From positions 1 through 64,000 of the forward strand of contig SVOJ01000008.1 in the NCBI GenBank assembly GCA_015066385.1: 64,000 nt of DNA, given 5' to 3'. Positions 10,202-20,178 of the stretch are shown here, one piece after another. The stretch is from Oscillospiraceae bacterium (GTDB taxonomy: Bacteria > Bacillota > Clostridia > Oscillospirales > Acutalibacteraceae). The position numbers and the translations under genes are program-made. The notes below the pieces were generated by a model. It worked only from the letters and a program-made list of their open reading frames with translations, was not told the DNA's origin and did no database searches. How positions within the stretch are numbered: position 1 is the stretch's first letter; every line of letters begins with the position of its first letter.

Positions 10202-11863
10202 TTATTTACCCCAGGAGGAGTTGAGTTGTACGGTACGGTTGAGCACGATATGGTCGGGGGTGCTGTCTTTGTCAACACAGAAATAGCCCTGACGCATGAA
10301 CTGGAACACATCGCCTTCTTTGATGTTTTTCAGGCCGCCTTCGAGTTTGCAACCCGTACGCACAATAAGGGAATCGGGATTGAGGTTGGTTGTGAAATCG
10401 CCGTTTGATTCGTCGGACGGATTTTCCGCATTGAACAGACGGTCATACAGGCGGATTTCTGCATCCACGCAATCATCGGCACTGACCCAGTGCAGTGTGC
10501 CCTTGACCTTGCGTCCGTCGGGGGATTCGCCGCCCTTGGAGGCCGGGTCATAGGTGCAGTGCACAACGGTCACGTTGCCGTTTTCGTCGGTTTCGTAGGA
10601 TTCACATTTTGCAAAATAAGCACCTTTCAGACGGACTTCGTTGCCGGGATACAGACGGAAATATTTCTTGGGCGGGTCAATCATGAAGTCGCCCTGTTCG
10701 ATGTAGATTTCACGGGAGAATGTGACTTCTCTGGTGCCCATTTCGGGGTGGTCGGGATGTATTTCCACCGTGATGGTTTCGGTTTTGCCTTCGGGGTAGT
10801 TGTCAATAACCACTTTCAGCGGTTCAATGACTGCCATGGCTCTGGGTGCGTTTGCGTTGAGAACATCACGCACGCAGGATTCGAGCAGACCGTAATCAAC
10901 CACGCTGTTTGCCTTGGAAACACCGATCTTGTCAACAAAGTTGCGGACTGCTTCTGCGGGGTATCCGCGTCTTCTCATGCCGCAAAGGGTTGCCATGCGG
11001 GGATCATCCCAACCGGTTACGATGTTGTCCTGCACAAGGCGCAGGCACTTTCTCTTGCTGGTCAGGCAGTAGTTGAGGTTGAGTCTTGCAAACTCGATCT
11101 GTCTGGGCGGTTCTTCAAAACCGATCTCGTTGATGAACCAGTCATACAGCGGACGATTGTTTTCAAATTCGAGTGTGCAAAGAGAATAGGTAACTCTTTC
11201 TCTTGCATCGGACAGCGGATGCACGAAGTCATACATCGGATATACACACCACTTGTCGCCTGTCTGGTGGTGGCTTACATGCATAATGCGGTAAATAACG
11301 GGGTCACGCATGACGATGTTGGGCGAAGCCATGTCAATTTTCGCACGCAGCACACGGCTACCGTCGGGGAATTCGCCTGCGGTCATGCGGCGGAACAGGT
11401 CGAGGTTTTCTTCCACGGAACGGTCACGGTAGGGGCTGTTCTTGCCGGGTTCTTTGAGGGTTCCTCTGTATTCACGCATTTCTTCGGGTGTCAGGTCGCA
11501 CACGAACGCCTTGCCTTTTTCAATCAGCTTGATGGCACATTCGTAAACGAAATCGAAGTAGTCCGATGCATAATACACATTGTTCCACTTGTAGCCGAGC
11601 CATTCAATGTCGGCTTTGATGGCTTCCACATATTCCACATCTTCCTTGGACGGGTTGGAGTCATCTAAACGCAGGTTGCATTCGCCGCCGTATTTTTCGG
11701 CTGTGGAAAAGTCAATGCAGATGGCTTTGGCATGGCCGATATGCAGGTAACCGTTGGGTTCGGGTGGAAAACGGGTCTGCACACGGGTATTCTTGCCCGA
11801 AGCTAATTCTTCGTCAATAATGTCGTGTATAAAATTGGAATTGGATTTTACGATTTCTTCCAT
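10202..11863 (-). CDS. glnS: Glutaminyl-tRNA synthetase
   Basis: [22 protein letters not shown] class I HIGH motif; GlnRS anticodon-binding regions. Confidence 0.94.
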   Translation of the reverse strand: MEEIVKSNSNFIHDIIDEELASGKNTRVQTRFPPEPNGYLHIGHAKAICIDFSTAEKYGGECNLRLDDSNPSKEDVEYVEAIKADIEWLGYKWNNVYYASDYFDFVYECAIKLIEKGKAFVCDLTPEEMREYRGTLKEPGKNSPYRDRSVEENLDLFRRMTAGEFPDGSRVLRAKIDMASPNIVMRDPVIYRIMHVSHHQTGDKWCVYPMYDFVHPLSDARERVTYSLCTLEFENNRPLYDWFINEIGFEEPPRQIEFARLNLNYCLTSKRKCLRLVQDNIVTGWDDPRMATLCGMRRRGYPAEAVRNFVDKIGVSKANSVVDYGLLESCVRDVLNANAPRAMAVIEPLKVVIDNYPEGKTETITVEIHPDHPEMGTREVTFSREIYIEQGDFMIDPPKKYFRLYPGNEVRLKGAYFAKCESYETDENGNVTVVHCTYDPASKGGESPDGRKVKGTLHWVSADDCVDAEIRLYDRLFNAENPSDESNGDFTTNLNPDSLIVRTGCKLEGGLKNIKEGDVFQFMRQGYFCVDKDSTPDHIVLNRTVQLNSSWGK

Positions 11864-11878
11864 TGCTTTTTTCCTCTC

Positions 11879-13537
11879 TTAAATGTTATTCAGAAATTCG
11901 AGCATACGGGCAAGCACTTTTTCTTTGCCGAGCAACTGCATGATGGTACAAAGGTCGGGGGTGTTCATTCTGCCTGTTACGGCAAGACGGATCACGCCCG
12001 ATACATCGCCGACATGACCCTTGAAGGCATCGGGATTTTTCTTGTATTCTTTGACGTTCGGGGTGAAACCGAGCGGTTCGCAGAGGTCTTTGATCTTGTT
12101 GAACCAGACATCCTTTTCGTCTGCCGCATCATACACTGCCATGTAGGCGTTGAGAATCGCTTTTGCATCTTCTGCGGTGATATTTGCAGGCAGGTCATAG
12201 CAGGGAACAAACAGGCTGTCGAAGAAGTAGGAGAAGAAATCCTTGACTTCGTCCCACTTTGCAATGTCCTTACGGGGTTTCGGATTTTCACGGTCGATGT
12301 TGATGATGGCTTTTGCAAAATCGGCATCGGCGGTGAACAGGTCATAAAGTTCGGTGTCAAATTCCTTTGCCCATTCGGTCACACGGTCGTAAACAGTGTC
12401 CGCGGTCATGACGGAAATAACGCCTTTGCTGATGTCGGTGAGTTTGACAAGGTCAAACAGACAACCCGAAACGCTCATCTTTTTCAGATTGAACGGATAA
12501 TTGTTTACATCCTCTTTCGGGTTGGCTCTGCGCCAGTCTTCAAAACCGGAGTTGAGCAATGTGAGCAGATATTCCACAACGCTTTCCTTGGGAAAACCGT
12601 TTTCAACAAAGTAACTGACGGCGGCTTCGGGATCTTTACGCTTTGAAAGCTTTCTCTTGGTTCCGTCTTCTTCGTCAATTTTCATCACCTGTGCGGTGTG
12701 GCAGTATTTGGGCATCTTGTAGCCGCAGGCACGGAACAGTGCAATGTGGGTGGGAACGGAGGAAATCCATTCTTCACCGCGCACAACGTGGGTGGTGCGC
12801 ATGAAGTGGTCATCACAAGCATGTGCAAAGTGGTAGGTCGGCACACCGTCGGTTTTCAGCAGCACTTCGTCACGCAGGTTTTCGGGCAGTTCAATTTTGC
12901 CTTTTATCATATCGTCAAAACTGACTCTGCCGTCTTCTTTGCCGAGGGAACGAAGACGAAGCATCCAACTTTTGCCGTCTTTGATATTCTGTTCAATTTC
13001 TTCGTAAGTCAATTCACGGCACTTTGCCCATTTGCCGAAATAACCCGTGATCTGTGCACCTTCGGCTTCCTGCCGTTCTTTCATGTCTGCGATGTCTTCG
13101 GGAGAACAGAAACAGGGATAGGCAAAACCCTTTTGTACAAGGCTTTTTGCCACGGTGTGGTAAATTTCAACACGTTGACTCTGTGTGTAGGGGCCGTATG
13201 CACCCTGTTCGGTGCCTTCGCCCGTTGCACCTTCGTCAAAGTTGACACCGAATGCCGTGCATCCGTCCACAATGGCTTTCACACCGTTGACAACTTCACG
13301 TTTCTTGTCCGTGTCTTCAATACGAAGCATGGCGACACCGCCGGTCTGATGTGCAACAAAACAGTCTGTGATTGCCTGGAACAGACCGCCGATGTGCATA
13401 TAGCCTGTCGGTGAAGGGGCAAAACGGGTCACTCTTGCACCCTCAGGCAGATTTCTCGGCGGATAAATCGCTTCAAAATCGTCGGGTGTCTTTGTGACAT
13501 CGGGAAACAGCAGGGCTGCTAATTTTTCGTAATCCAT
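11879..13537 (-). CDS. gltX: Glutamyl-tRNA synthetase
   Basis: RFAPSPTGYMHIGGLFQA; KRKLSKRKDPEAAVSYF. Confidence 0.93.
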   Translation of the reverse strand: MDYEKLAALLFPDVTKTPDDFEAIYPPRNLPEGARVTRFAPSPTGYMHIGGLFQAITDCFVAHQTGGVAMLRIEDTDKKREVVNGVKAIVDGCTAFGVNFDEGATGEGTEQGAYGPYTQSQRVEIYHTVAKSLVQKGFAYPCFCSPEDIADMKERQEAEGAQITGYFGKWAKCRELTYEEIEQNIKDGKSWMLRLRSLGKEDGRVSFDDMIKGKIELPENLRDEVLLKTDGVPTYHFAHACDDHFMRTTHVVRGEEWISSVPTHIALFRACGYKMPKYCHTAQVMKIDEEDGTKRKLSKRKDPEAAVSYFVENGFPKESVVEYLLTLLNSGFEDWRRANPKEDVNNYPFNLKKMSVSGCLFDLVKLTDISKGVISVMTADTVYDRVTEWAKEFDTELYDLFTADADFAKAIINIDRENPKPRKDIAKWDEVKDFFSYFFDSLFVPCYDLPANITAEDAKAILNAYMAVYDAADEKDVWFNKIKDLCEPLGFTPNVKEYKKNPDAFKGHVGDVSGVIRLAVTGRMNTPDLCTIMQLLGKEKVLARMLEFLNNI

Positions 13538-13696
13538 AACAATTAACCTCTCAATTTAAGAGAATATTACTCCATAATATAACTAATATAATACAAACAA
13601 AAGAAAAAGTAAAGCAGATTTTTCAAATTTTCCTTGCAACAAAATCGGTTTTGGTGTACTCTTATACATGAAAAATCTGTTTCGGGAGGAAATCCT

Positions 13697-14422
13697 ATGA
13701 AAAAAGTTCTGATCTTTGGTTTTATTTTTTGCTTGCTGATTGCCGCAACAGCCTGTGGAGATGCACAGCAGGATCCGACACAAGTTGTACCGGCGACGGA
13801 TGAGGTTTCAGCCTTGCTTCCGGGGGCTGATATTTTCTATGGTCTGATTGTTGCCGATATGGGGGATACTCTGCTTGTCACTGAAAATAAAACCAACGGT
13901 AAAACGGCAGGTCTTTATACCTTACCGGAAAAATATATGGATGAAACGCAGGATAAAAGCAAACTTGTTCCGGGAACATACATCACTTTGCACTACAACG
14001 GAACCGTCATTGAAACGTATCCCGCACGGTTTGAGTTGACCGAATCCTTCACTTGTGATGAAACCAAGGAAGATCTTGTCACGCCGATTCTGCGTTTTGT
14101 GCTTGCAAACGTACCTGATTCCGCACAGTGGCTTGCGCTCGATCTGACGGGAATTGCGGATTTGTCCGACGGTGAACGGGAAGCCGTTTGCTATCTTGCG
14201 GAAAACAAACTTGCGGACAAATGCGGCATTGTACGCTATGACCCGCAGCAGTTTACGGCAGAAGAACTGTTGACAGCCGAAAACAGCCCTGAAAACGGTG
14301 CGGTGCTTGCTGTAGACGGACAGTTAGAGAACGGAAAACTGACAGGTACCTGGCGTTTGACCGATACACAGCAGGTGACCGAAGGTGAATGGGAAACGGC
14401 AATTGTTTATTATTTGAATTAA
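13697..14422 (+). CDS. Lipoprotein of unknown function
   Basis: Start at MKKVLIFGFIFCLLIAATAC (lipobox), RBS gggagga. Confidence 0.7.
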   Translation: MKKVLIFGFIFCLLIAATACGDAQQDPTQVVPATDEVSALLPGADIFYGLIVADMGDTLLVTENKTNGKTAGLYTLPEKYMDETQDKSKLVPGTYITLHYNGTVIETYPARFELTESFTCDETKEDLVTPILRFVLANVPDSAQWLALDLTGIADLSDGEREAVCYLAENKLADKCGIVRYDPQQFTAEELLTAENSPENGAVLAVDGQLENGKLTGTWRLTDTQQVTEGEWETAIVYYLN

Positions 14423-14487
14423 GCATTGCAAAAAGATAAAAATATTGTTATACTCTTTTCAGAATTTGTAATATGAGGGGTATAGCC

Positions 14488-15336
14488 ATGCGTGAACTGC
14501 AACAAAAAGCCGCCGAAAATTTTTCCATTGAAGTCATCACACCGCCCACGGGCAGAACATTCAAAGCTGCTTTGTTTGATTTTGACGGTACATTGAGCCT
14601 GATTCGTGAGGGATGGCGTGAGGATATGATTCCCTATTTTTGCGAGGAACTTGCCAAAACACCCGGCGGGCAGAACGAAACGGCAGAAGAAATTTATGCC
14701 TGTGCTGCTGAATTTGTGGATGCACTGACGGGCAAGCAGACTATTTTTCAGTGCATGCAACTGGCGGAAGAAGTCAAAAAACGCGGCGGCACGCCCGAAG
14801 ACCCCATGGTATACAAAACCGAGTATCTGCGCCGTCTGATGGCTCGCATCGACAGCAAGCGCATTGCCCTCGGCAAGGGAGAAATCGACCCCGAAGAACA
14901 GCTTGTAATAGGCTCTTATGCCTTTTTGCAGGGCCTTCTTGACCGCAACATCGGCATTTACTGCGCAAGCGGAACCGACCAGCCGCAGGTGCGCGAAGAA
15001 GCAGGATTGTTAAAATTGCAGTCCTACTTCGGTGAACATATTTACGGTGCACTCGACGAACACGCCGAGCAGTGCTCCAAAGAAGTGGTGCTCAAAACCT
15101 TACTCGAAAAGAACGGCATCAAAGGGGAAGAACTTTTGTCTTTCGGTGACGGCCCCGTGGAAATCGAACTGGTTGCAAACTTGGGCGGTTATGCTGTTGC
15201 TGTCGCAACCGACGAGCAGAAAAAATACGGCGTCAACCCCGTCAAGCGCGAAAAGCTGCTTGCCGCGGGTGCAAGCGCGGTCGTCCCCGATTTTTCAAAA
15301 ACGGAAGAATTGCTCAACTTTTTATTCGGAGAATAA
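14488..15336 (+). CDS. HAD-superfamily hydrolase
   Basis: FDFDGTLSLIREGW (motif I) and SFGDGPVEIELV (motif IV). Confidence 0.8.
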   Translation: MRELQQKAAENFSIEVITPPTGRTFKAALFDFDGTLSLIREGWREDMIPYFCEELAKTPGGQNETAEEIYACAAEFVDALTGKQTIFQCMQLAEEVKKRGGTPEDPMVYKTEYLRRLMARIDSKRIALGKGEIDPEEQLVIGSYAFLQGLLDRNIGIYCASGTDQPQVREEAGLLKLQSYFGEHIYGALDEHAEQCSKEVVLKTLLEKNGIKGEELLSFGDGPVEIELVANLGGYAVAVATDEQKKYGVNPVKREKLLAAGASAVVPDFSKTEELLNFLFGE

Positions 15337-15434
15337 GCTGACAAAACGGTGCTTCTGCGCCGTTTTTTTCTTTTTTGAAAATGTTGTAAGATTTTTCGAT
15401 TTCGACAGTCTTATAGGTGTAAGGAGGTGATGGA

Positions 15435-15938
15435 GTGACCGATTTTGAAAAACTGTATGAGGACTATTTCAATGATGTTTTTCTTTACATCCGACGACTT
15501 TCGGGCAATGAGCACATCGCGGAAGAAATTACAAGCGACACCTTTTTCAAGGCCATGCATTCCGTGGATCACTTCCGCGGTGAATGTGATATCCGTGTCT
15601 GGCTGTGTCAGATCGCCAAAAACTGTTATTTTTCTTATCTGAAAAAACAGAAGAAGGTGCAGAGCCTGCAGGACAGTGAGCTTCTGATCCTGCCCGATCT
15701 TTCGGACACGGCAGAGGAACAGCTTCTGCGTGCGGATGAAGCTGAGCGCATACGCAAAATTCTGCATGAAATTGACGAGCCTTACAAGGAAGTGTTCATG
15801 TGGCGTGTGTTTGCGGATATGAGCTTCAAGCAGATCGGCCAGATTTTTGCCAAAAGCGAAAACTGGGCTTGTGTCACCTATCACCGTGCAAGAAAACAAA
15901 TCAGAGAACGATTGGAGGGAACGGAAAATGAAAACTGA
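15435..15938 (+). CDS. ECF RNA polymerase sigma factor (copy 1)
   Basis: Region 2 DVFLYIRRLSGNEHIAEEITSDTFFKA; region 4 EVFMWRVFADMSFKQIGQIFAKSENW. Confidence 0.88.
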   Translation: MTDFEKLYEDYFNDVFLYIRRLSGNEHIAEEITSDTFFKAMHSVDHFRGECDIRVWLCQIAKNCYFSYLKKQKKVQSLQDSELLILPDLSDTAEEQLLRADEAERIRKILHEIDEPYKEVFMWRVFADMSFKQIGQIFAKSENWACVTYHRARKQIRERLEGTENEN

Positions 15939-16476
15939 TTGCTGTGTTATACGTGATCTTCTGCCGCTGTTTGCCGAAGACCTTGTAAGCGACGAAACGG
16001 CAGATGTCATTCGTCTGCATTTGCATGAATGTCCCGATTGCAATGCGGAATACGAGCAGATGCAAAAAGAGGAGTCCGATCGCACAAGGGCAGTCAACAA
16101 GCCTGCCGACAGCGAAATAAAACCGTTTAAAAAAATAATGAAAAAAGCCAACCGCACCCTTTCCGCCATGTGCTTTGCCTTAACGGTGATGCTGTTGTTT
16201 CTGGGGGTTGTCAAGAGTGACGGTGCAAATGCAATGCTGATGTACAATGCAGTCATCATGCCTGTTTGCGGTGTCTGCGGTTATGTTGCGTTCCGCATGA
16301 AGGCGGTCATTGTGTTGCCGCTTCTCCTGTTGCTGACGGACGGTCTTGCTTATGCTTTTGATGTTCTGCCTGAGACGGTGAACATGATTCTGTGGTTAAG
16401 CGGCATTTATTGCATATTTATTCTTGCAGGCATTCTGATCGCGGCACTCTTTCATTATGCGCTGAGAAAGGAGTAA
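15928..16476 (+). CDS. zf-HC2-type membrane anti-sigma factor
   Basis: CCVIRDLLPLF...HLHECPDCNAEYEQM followed by TM segments; overlaps sigma gene end. Confidence 0.8.
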   Translation: MKTDCCVIRDLLPLFAEDLVSDETADVIRLHLHECPDCNAEYEQMQKEESDRTRAVNKPADSEIKPFKKIMKKANRTLSAMCFALTVMLLFLGVVKSDGANAMLMYNAVIMPVCGVCGYVAFRMKAVIVLPLLLLLTDGLAYAFDVLPETVNMILWLSGIYCIFILAGILIAALFHYALRKE

Positions 16477-16480
16477 GAAA
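16334..16480 (+). repeat. Duplicated segment, original copy (3' end of anti-sigma gene plus RBS of next gene)
   Basis: ctgacggacggtcttgcttatgcttttgatgttctgcctgagacggtgaacatgattctgtgg... recurs at 17267-17687. Confidence 0.9.
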
Positions 16481-17269
16481 ATGAAAAAGAAAATACTGAA
16501 AATACTTGCGTTTGTTCTTGCCCTGTGTTTGCTTGGCGGAGTCTGTTTTATTGCAAACGGTCTTGTCGGCAATCCTGTTTCAAAAGCACTTGCCAAAAAA
16601 AGTGCGCAGACGTATCTTGCGCAGCATCATGAGGGTGAGAATTATGAAATTGTGAGCAATAATTATGATTTCAAAATCGGTGCTTATTATATCAAAGCCG
16701 CCGTCGCGGACAGCCTTGACAAGAACTTTGTGCTGTATGCCGATTTCTTCGGCAACATTTCTCACACAACATACGAAAATGATATCCTGCTGCACGGTAA
16801 CACGGTAGAGCGTCTGAGCAGGGAGTATATGCTGTCCTTTGAGCCGCTGTTTCAGAATGCAGAGTTTCTTCCTTTTTATACGCATTTGGGATTTGCAGAG
16901 CTGGAGTTTGCCAATGCTTACAATACACAAAATGCTCATTCTGCATTCCGTCAGGAAGACCTGCAGGCAGATGAAAATTATGATCTGCGTGAAATGGGGG
17001 CAACAACAGGACATCTTTATCTGAACGTGCATGACGAGACGGTATCGGTTGAACGCCTGAGCGAGATTCTGTTGGCAGTGAAGAAGGCAGCCGACGATAG
17101 GGGACTCACGTTTTATGATGTTGACTGTTCTCTGAATCTTCCGTTTGATGAACAGGGTTATGCTCCGGATTCAGACGGCGTGGCTGTGTATGCATTTTTG
17201 TACAGCGATATATATGAGGAAGGCATGATTGAGCGGGTTCGCATTGCAAGTGAACATGCGTATGACTGA
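16481..17269 (+). CDS. Membrane-anchored protein of unknown function, paralogue A
   Basis: N-terminus MKKKILKILAFVLALCLLGGVC; N-terminal paralogy with 17688..18458. Confidence 0.7.
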   Translation: MKKKILKILAFVLALCLLGGVCFIANGLVGNPVSKALAKKSAQTYLAQHHEGENYEIVSNNYDFKIGAYYIKAAVADSLDKNFVLYADFFGNISHTTYENDILLHGNTVERLSREYMLSFEPLFQNAEFLPFYTHLGFAELEFANAYNTQNAHSAFRQEDLQADENYDLREMGATTGHLYLNVHDETVSVERLSEILLAVKKAADDRGLTFYDVDCSLNLPFDEQGYAPDSDGVAVYAFLYSDIYEEGMIERVRIASEHAYD

Positions 17270-17687
17270 CGGACGGTCTTGCTTATGCTTTTGATGTTCT
17301 GCCTGAGACGGTGAACATGATTCTGTGGCTAGGGTGACGGATATAATCCGAACCCGCCCGAAAACGGCTATTTTTAAGTCTTTTCGGCGTTTCACCCTTG
17401 AAAGGCGACAGCCTTCCTGCGGTTTCAACCCCAAAAATCCAATAAAAATACCTCGTCTTCGGGTCGAAGATTTTTTACAGAGATGATTTTTGACGAGACG
17501 AGGCACAAAACGCAGAAAATCCTTTGTGGATTTTCGAGGATTTTAACGAAGTATCGGCGGAAATCTGCCTGTAAAAAACGGGTTCGGATTATACCCGTCA
17601 CCCTAAGCGGCATTTATTGCATATTTATTCTTGCAGGCATTCTGATCGCGGCACTCTTTCATTATGCACTGAGAAAGGAGTAAGAAA
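17267..17687 (+). repeat. Duplicated segment, second copy, interrupted by the 17332-17603 insertion
   Basis: Near-identical to 16334-16480 on both sides of the insertion. Confidence 0.9.
17332..17603. mobile_element. MITE-like element (272 bp), ~25-bp TIRs, TA target-site duplication
   Basis: TIR GGGTGACGG[A/G]TATAATCCGAACCCG at both ends, flanked by TA; empty site present at 16394-16402 (ctgtggttaagcggc). Confidence 0.9.
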
Positions 17688-18458
17688 ATGAAAAAGAAAA
17701 TACTGAAAATTCTTGCGTTTGTTCTTGCCTTGTGTTTGCTTGGCGGAGTTTGTCTCTTTGCAAATGTAATGGTCGGAAATCCCGTTTCAAAAGCACTTGC
17801 CAAAAGAAGTGCGCAGGACTATTTAATTGAGAACCATGCAGGGGAAGGCTATGAAATCAAGAAGGTTGCATATGACTGGTATAATACCGAGTATCTTGTT
17901 GAATGTGCCGTTCCGGGTAGTCTTGATCGTCATTTTCGGGTGGATACGGATTTTTTCGGCAGAGTGGCATATTCAAGCTATGAAGATGATGTTCTGCGAC
18001 ACGGCAATACGGTTGAGCGGCTGAACGACAGCTATAATGAATTGTGTGATGCTGTGATGGACAGTGCTTTTTTTCCTTCTGAAATTGCGTATGCTTTCTG
18101 CAGATTAAACTTTGAAGCCGGTCCGGAAGAAACGGATTCCGAACACCCGTCCAGCGTATTGCGAATGGAAGATCTGCAGACGGATGCAGACTATGATATA
18201 TGCGAATTGGCTGCAAAAGCAGGTGTTCTGAGTGTTGGCTTCCGTGATGAAAATGCCACAGTTGAACGCATGTGTGAGATTTTGCTTGCATTGAAAAAGA
18301 CAGCCGATCAGGCAGGATTTTCTTTCCATGCGGTCAGCTGCGGAATAGACCCCCCGGCGCATCCTGCCGATGATGCTGTGTATGTATGGGGGTTTTTATA
18401 CAGTGATATTTACGAGGAAGGTCTTATCGACCGTGTACGGCTTGCGATCGAAAATTGA
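17688..18458 (+). CDS. Membrane-anchored protein of unknown function, paralogue B
   Basis: Nearly identical N-terminus to paralogue A, diverged downstream; HGNTVERL conserved. Confidence 0.7.
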   Translation: MKKKILKILAFVLALCLLGGVCLFANVMVGNPVSKALAKRSAQDYLIENHAGEGYEIKKVAYDWYNTEYLVECAVPGSLDRHFRVDTDFFGRVAYSSYEDDVLRHGNTVERLNDSYNELCDAVMDSAFFPSEIAYAFCRLNFEAGPEETDSEHPSSVLRMEDLQTDADYDICELAAKAGVLSVGFRDENATVERMCEILLALKKTADQAGFSFHAVSCGIDPPAHPADDAVYVWGFLYSDIYEEGLIDRVRLAIEN

Positions 18459-18561
18459 TAATCATTTATTTTTGAATCGTTTTGGTGTGAGGTTTTTTGG
18501 CTTTCAGATGTTTAATGGGTGAAAGGTGCTTGAAACCGATTCTCGAAAAGGGGTGCATTGC

Positions 18562-19119
18562 ATGGATAACGGTGCAGGTAGCTACCGCCGTTTTTTAGCA
18601 GGAGACAACAAGGCGATTGCAGAGATCATTGAAGAATACCGGGCAGGTCTCGAACTGTTTTTGCAACAGATCACAGGCGATGACGAACTTGCAGAAGAAC
18701 TGACACAGCAGACCTTTGTCAGGATCTTTACCAAAAAACCGCACTACAAGCCGACGGCATCCTTCAAAACATGGCTGTATACGGTTGCAAAAAACAATGC
18801 TCTGCAATATCTCAAAAGGCAAAAAAGAACGGTACCGCTGGCTTTTGAGGATTGCTTGCTGATCCCCGACGATGCATTATCGGTCGAAGAACAGTATTTT
18901 GCAGATGAGACCGCACAAAATGTGCACGCAGTAATGGGAAAACTCAAACCCGAATACCGTCAAATTCTGTGGCTTACCTATTTCGAAGGTCTTTCCAACA
19001 AGGAAAGTGCCGCCGTTATGGAAAAGAGTGTGCACAATATTGAAGTTCTGGTCTCAAGAGCAAGGCAGGCACTGAAAAAACAATTGATCAAGGAGGGTTT
19101 TGCAGATGAAATCCAATAA
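18562..19119 (+). CDS. ECF RNA polymerase sigma factor (copy 2)
   Basis: DDELAEELTQQTFVRIFTKKPHY; EYRQILWLTYFEGLSNKESAAVMEKSVHNIEVLVSRAR. Confidence 0.88.
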   Translation: MDNGAGSYRRFLAGDNKAIAEIIEEYRAGLELFLQQITGDDELAEELTQQTFVRIFTKKPHYKPTASFKTWLYTVAKNNALQYLKRQKRTVPLAFEDCLLIPDDALSVEEQYFADETAQNVHAVMGKLKPEYRQILWLTYFEGLSNKESAAVMEKSVHNIEVLVSRARQALKKQLIKEGFADEIQ

Positions 19120-19996
19120 GGAAATGATTTCGATTGTCACCCAAGAGGTGGAAAACTATCGCAGACGGCAAAAAAGCCGCCGCAAAAAGATCGCAACCGT
19201 GTGTACGGTGCTGACGGTGTTTGTCTGTCTTGCCGTTGCAGTCGGTGCGGCAGCGAAATATGCCGTACTCAGCCCCGAATGGCGAGAACAACTTTTTGAC
19301 AGTGCACAAAACGCAACCGAGGCGATCGGTGTTGACGAATTCAAAGAAAAACTCGCCGCAAGTGATGATAAATTCTCAAAAGACGAAGTATATCCGGTTC
19401 TTATGGACTACGAAAATGCAGTTGAAATCGGTGTTTCACAGCAAGGCGGTGACTATGTGTTCACCCTTGACAGCATTGTTCCCGGGCAGTGGCTTCGCAA
19501 CAAAATCATCAGCGGGTCAATTGCAAATGTGTCGGAACTTCAATTTGAATGGCAGGTCACGGATGCGTATTTTGCAATTTTTGAAATCAGCCGTGCAGAC
19601 GGACAGTCTATGAACGAAGAAACAGACCCGTGGTTCCATTGGCACCGCTATGTGGCAGGCTACAATCCGTGGGGAATGAATATGTGTCTGGAAGGTGCAG
19701 GAGAATTCAGTGCGTATGAGGACGGCAAACGGTGGACGGCCGTGGTCATTACGGACATGATGATGTTCTCTGACCACGATTTTGTGTTCGCACCTGTCGA
19801 TCTCGATGCACAGTTTGATCCCACAAACGATCTGTATGCCGATGCCGAGGGCACCATTGAACGCAAGGATACCGCCCCCGAAACTGTGGTTCTGCTTCGC
19901 TGCAAAATCCCCGACACCTTTGCCGACAAAGCCGCACAGCAGGAATTTATGAAAGACCGTGAATATCTTACCAGGTTTGACGAATACGAGAAATAA
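19106..19996 (+). CDS. Single-TM protein, probable anti-sigma/effector of ECF copy 2
   Basis: aggagg RBS then ATG at 19106; N-terminal cytoplasmic segment and one TM; overlaps sigma gene. Confidence 0.6.
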   Translation: MKSNKEMISIVTQEVENYRRRQKSRRKKIATVCTVLTVFVCLAVAVGAAAKYAVLSPEWREQLFDSAQNATEAIGVDEFKEKLAASDDKFSKDEVYPVLMDYENAVEIGVSQQGGDYVFTLDSIVPGQWLRNKIISGSIANVSELQFEWQVTDAYFAIFEISRADGQSMNEETDPWFHWHRYVAGYNPWGMNMCLEGAGEFSAYEDGKRWTAVVITDMMMFSDHDFVFAPVDLDAQFDPTNDLYADAEGTIERKDTAPETVVLLRCKIPDTFADKAAQQEFMKDREYLTRFDEYEK

Positions 19997-20010
19997 AATA
20001 TAAGCAACAG

Positions 20011-20075
20011 CCGATGGGTTCTGACCCCTATCGGCTGTTTTTTTGCTGTTTTACTGAAAATTTTTCGGGCGTACC
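20011..20075. repeat. Left copy of ~65-70 bp direct repeat flanking the AAA_14 gene
   Basis: ccgatg...gacccct.atcgg.tgtttttt..tg.t.ttttactgaaaatttttcggg..tacc shared with 21441-21511. Confidence 0.75.
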
Positions 20076-20093
20076 TTGAAAATTTTCAGTAAA
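20050..20093. repeat. Perfect 15-bp inverted repeat TTTACTGAAAATTTT/AAAATTTTCAGTAAA
   Basis: Read directly; 14-nt loop tcgggcgtaccttg. Confidence 0.85.
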
Positions 20094-20178
20094 CTATTGA
20101 TTTTTTACGGTTTAACGGATATAATCTTATTGAAAATAAATCGGGTTTACCTGAAAAATTTCTGATGGTGATGTAAAT

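Noticed and set aside
17425-17683. Short ORFs inside the 17332-17603 MITE
   Set aside because: No RBS and they run across the insertion boundary; likely fortuitous.
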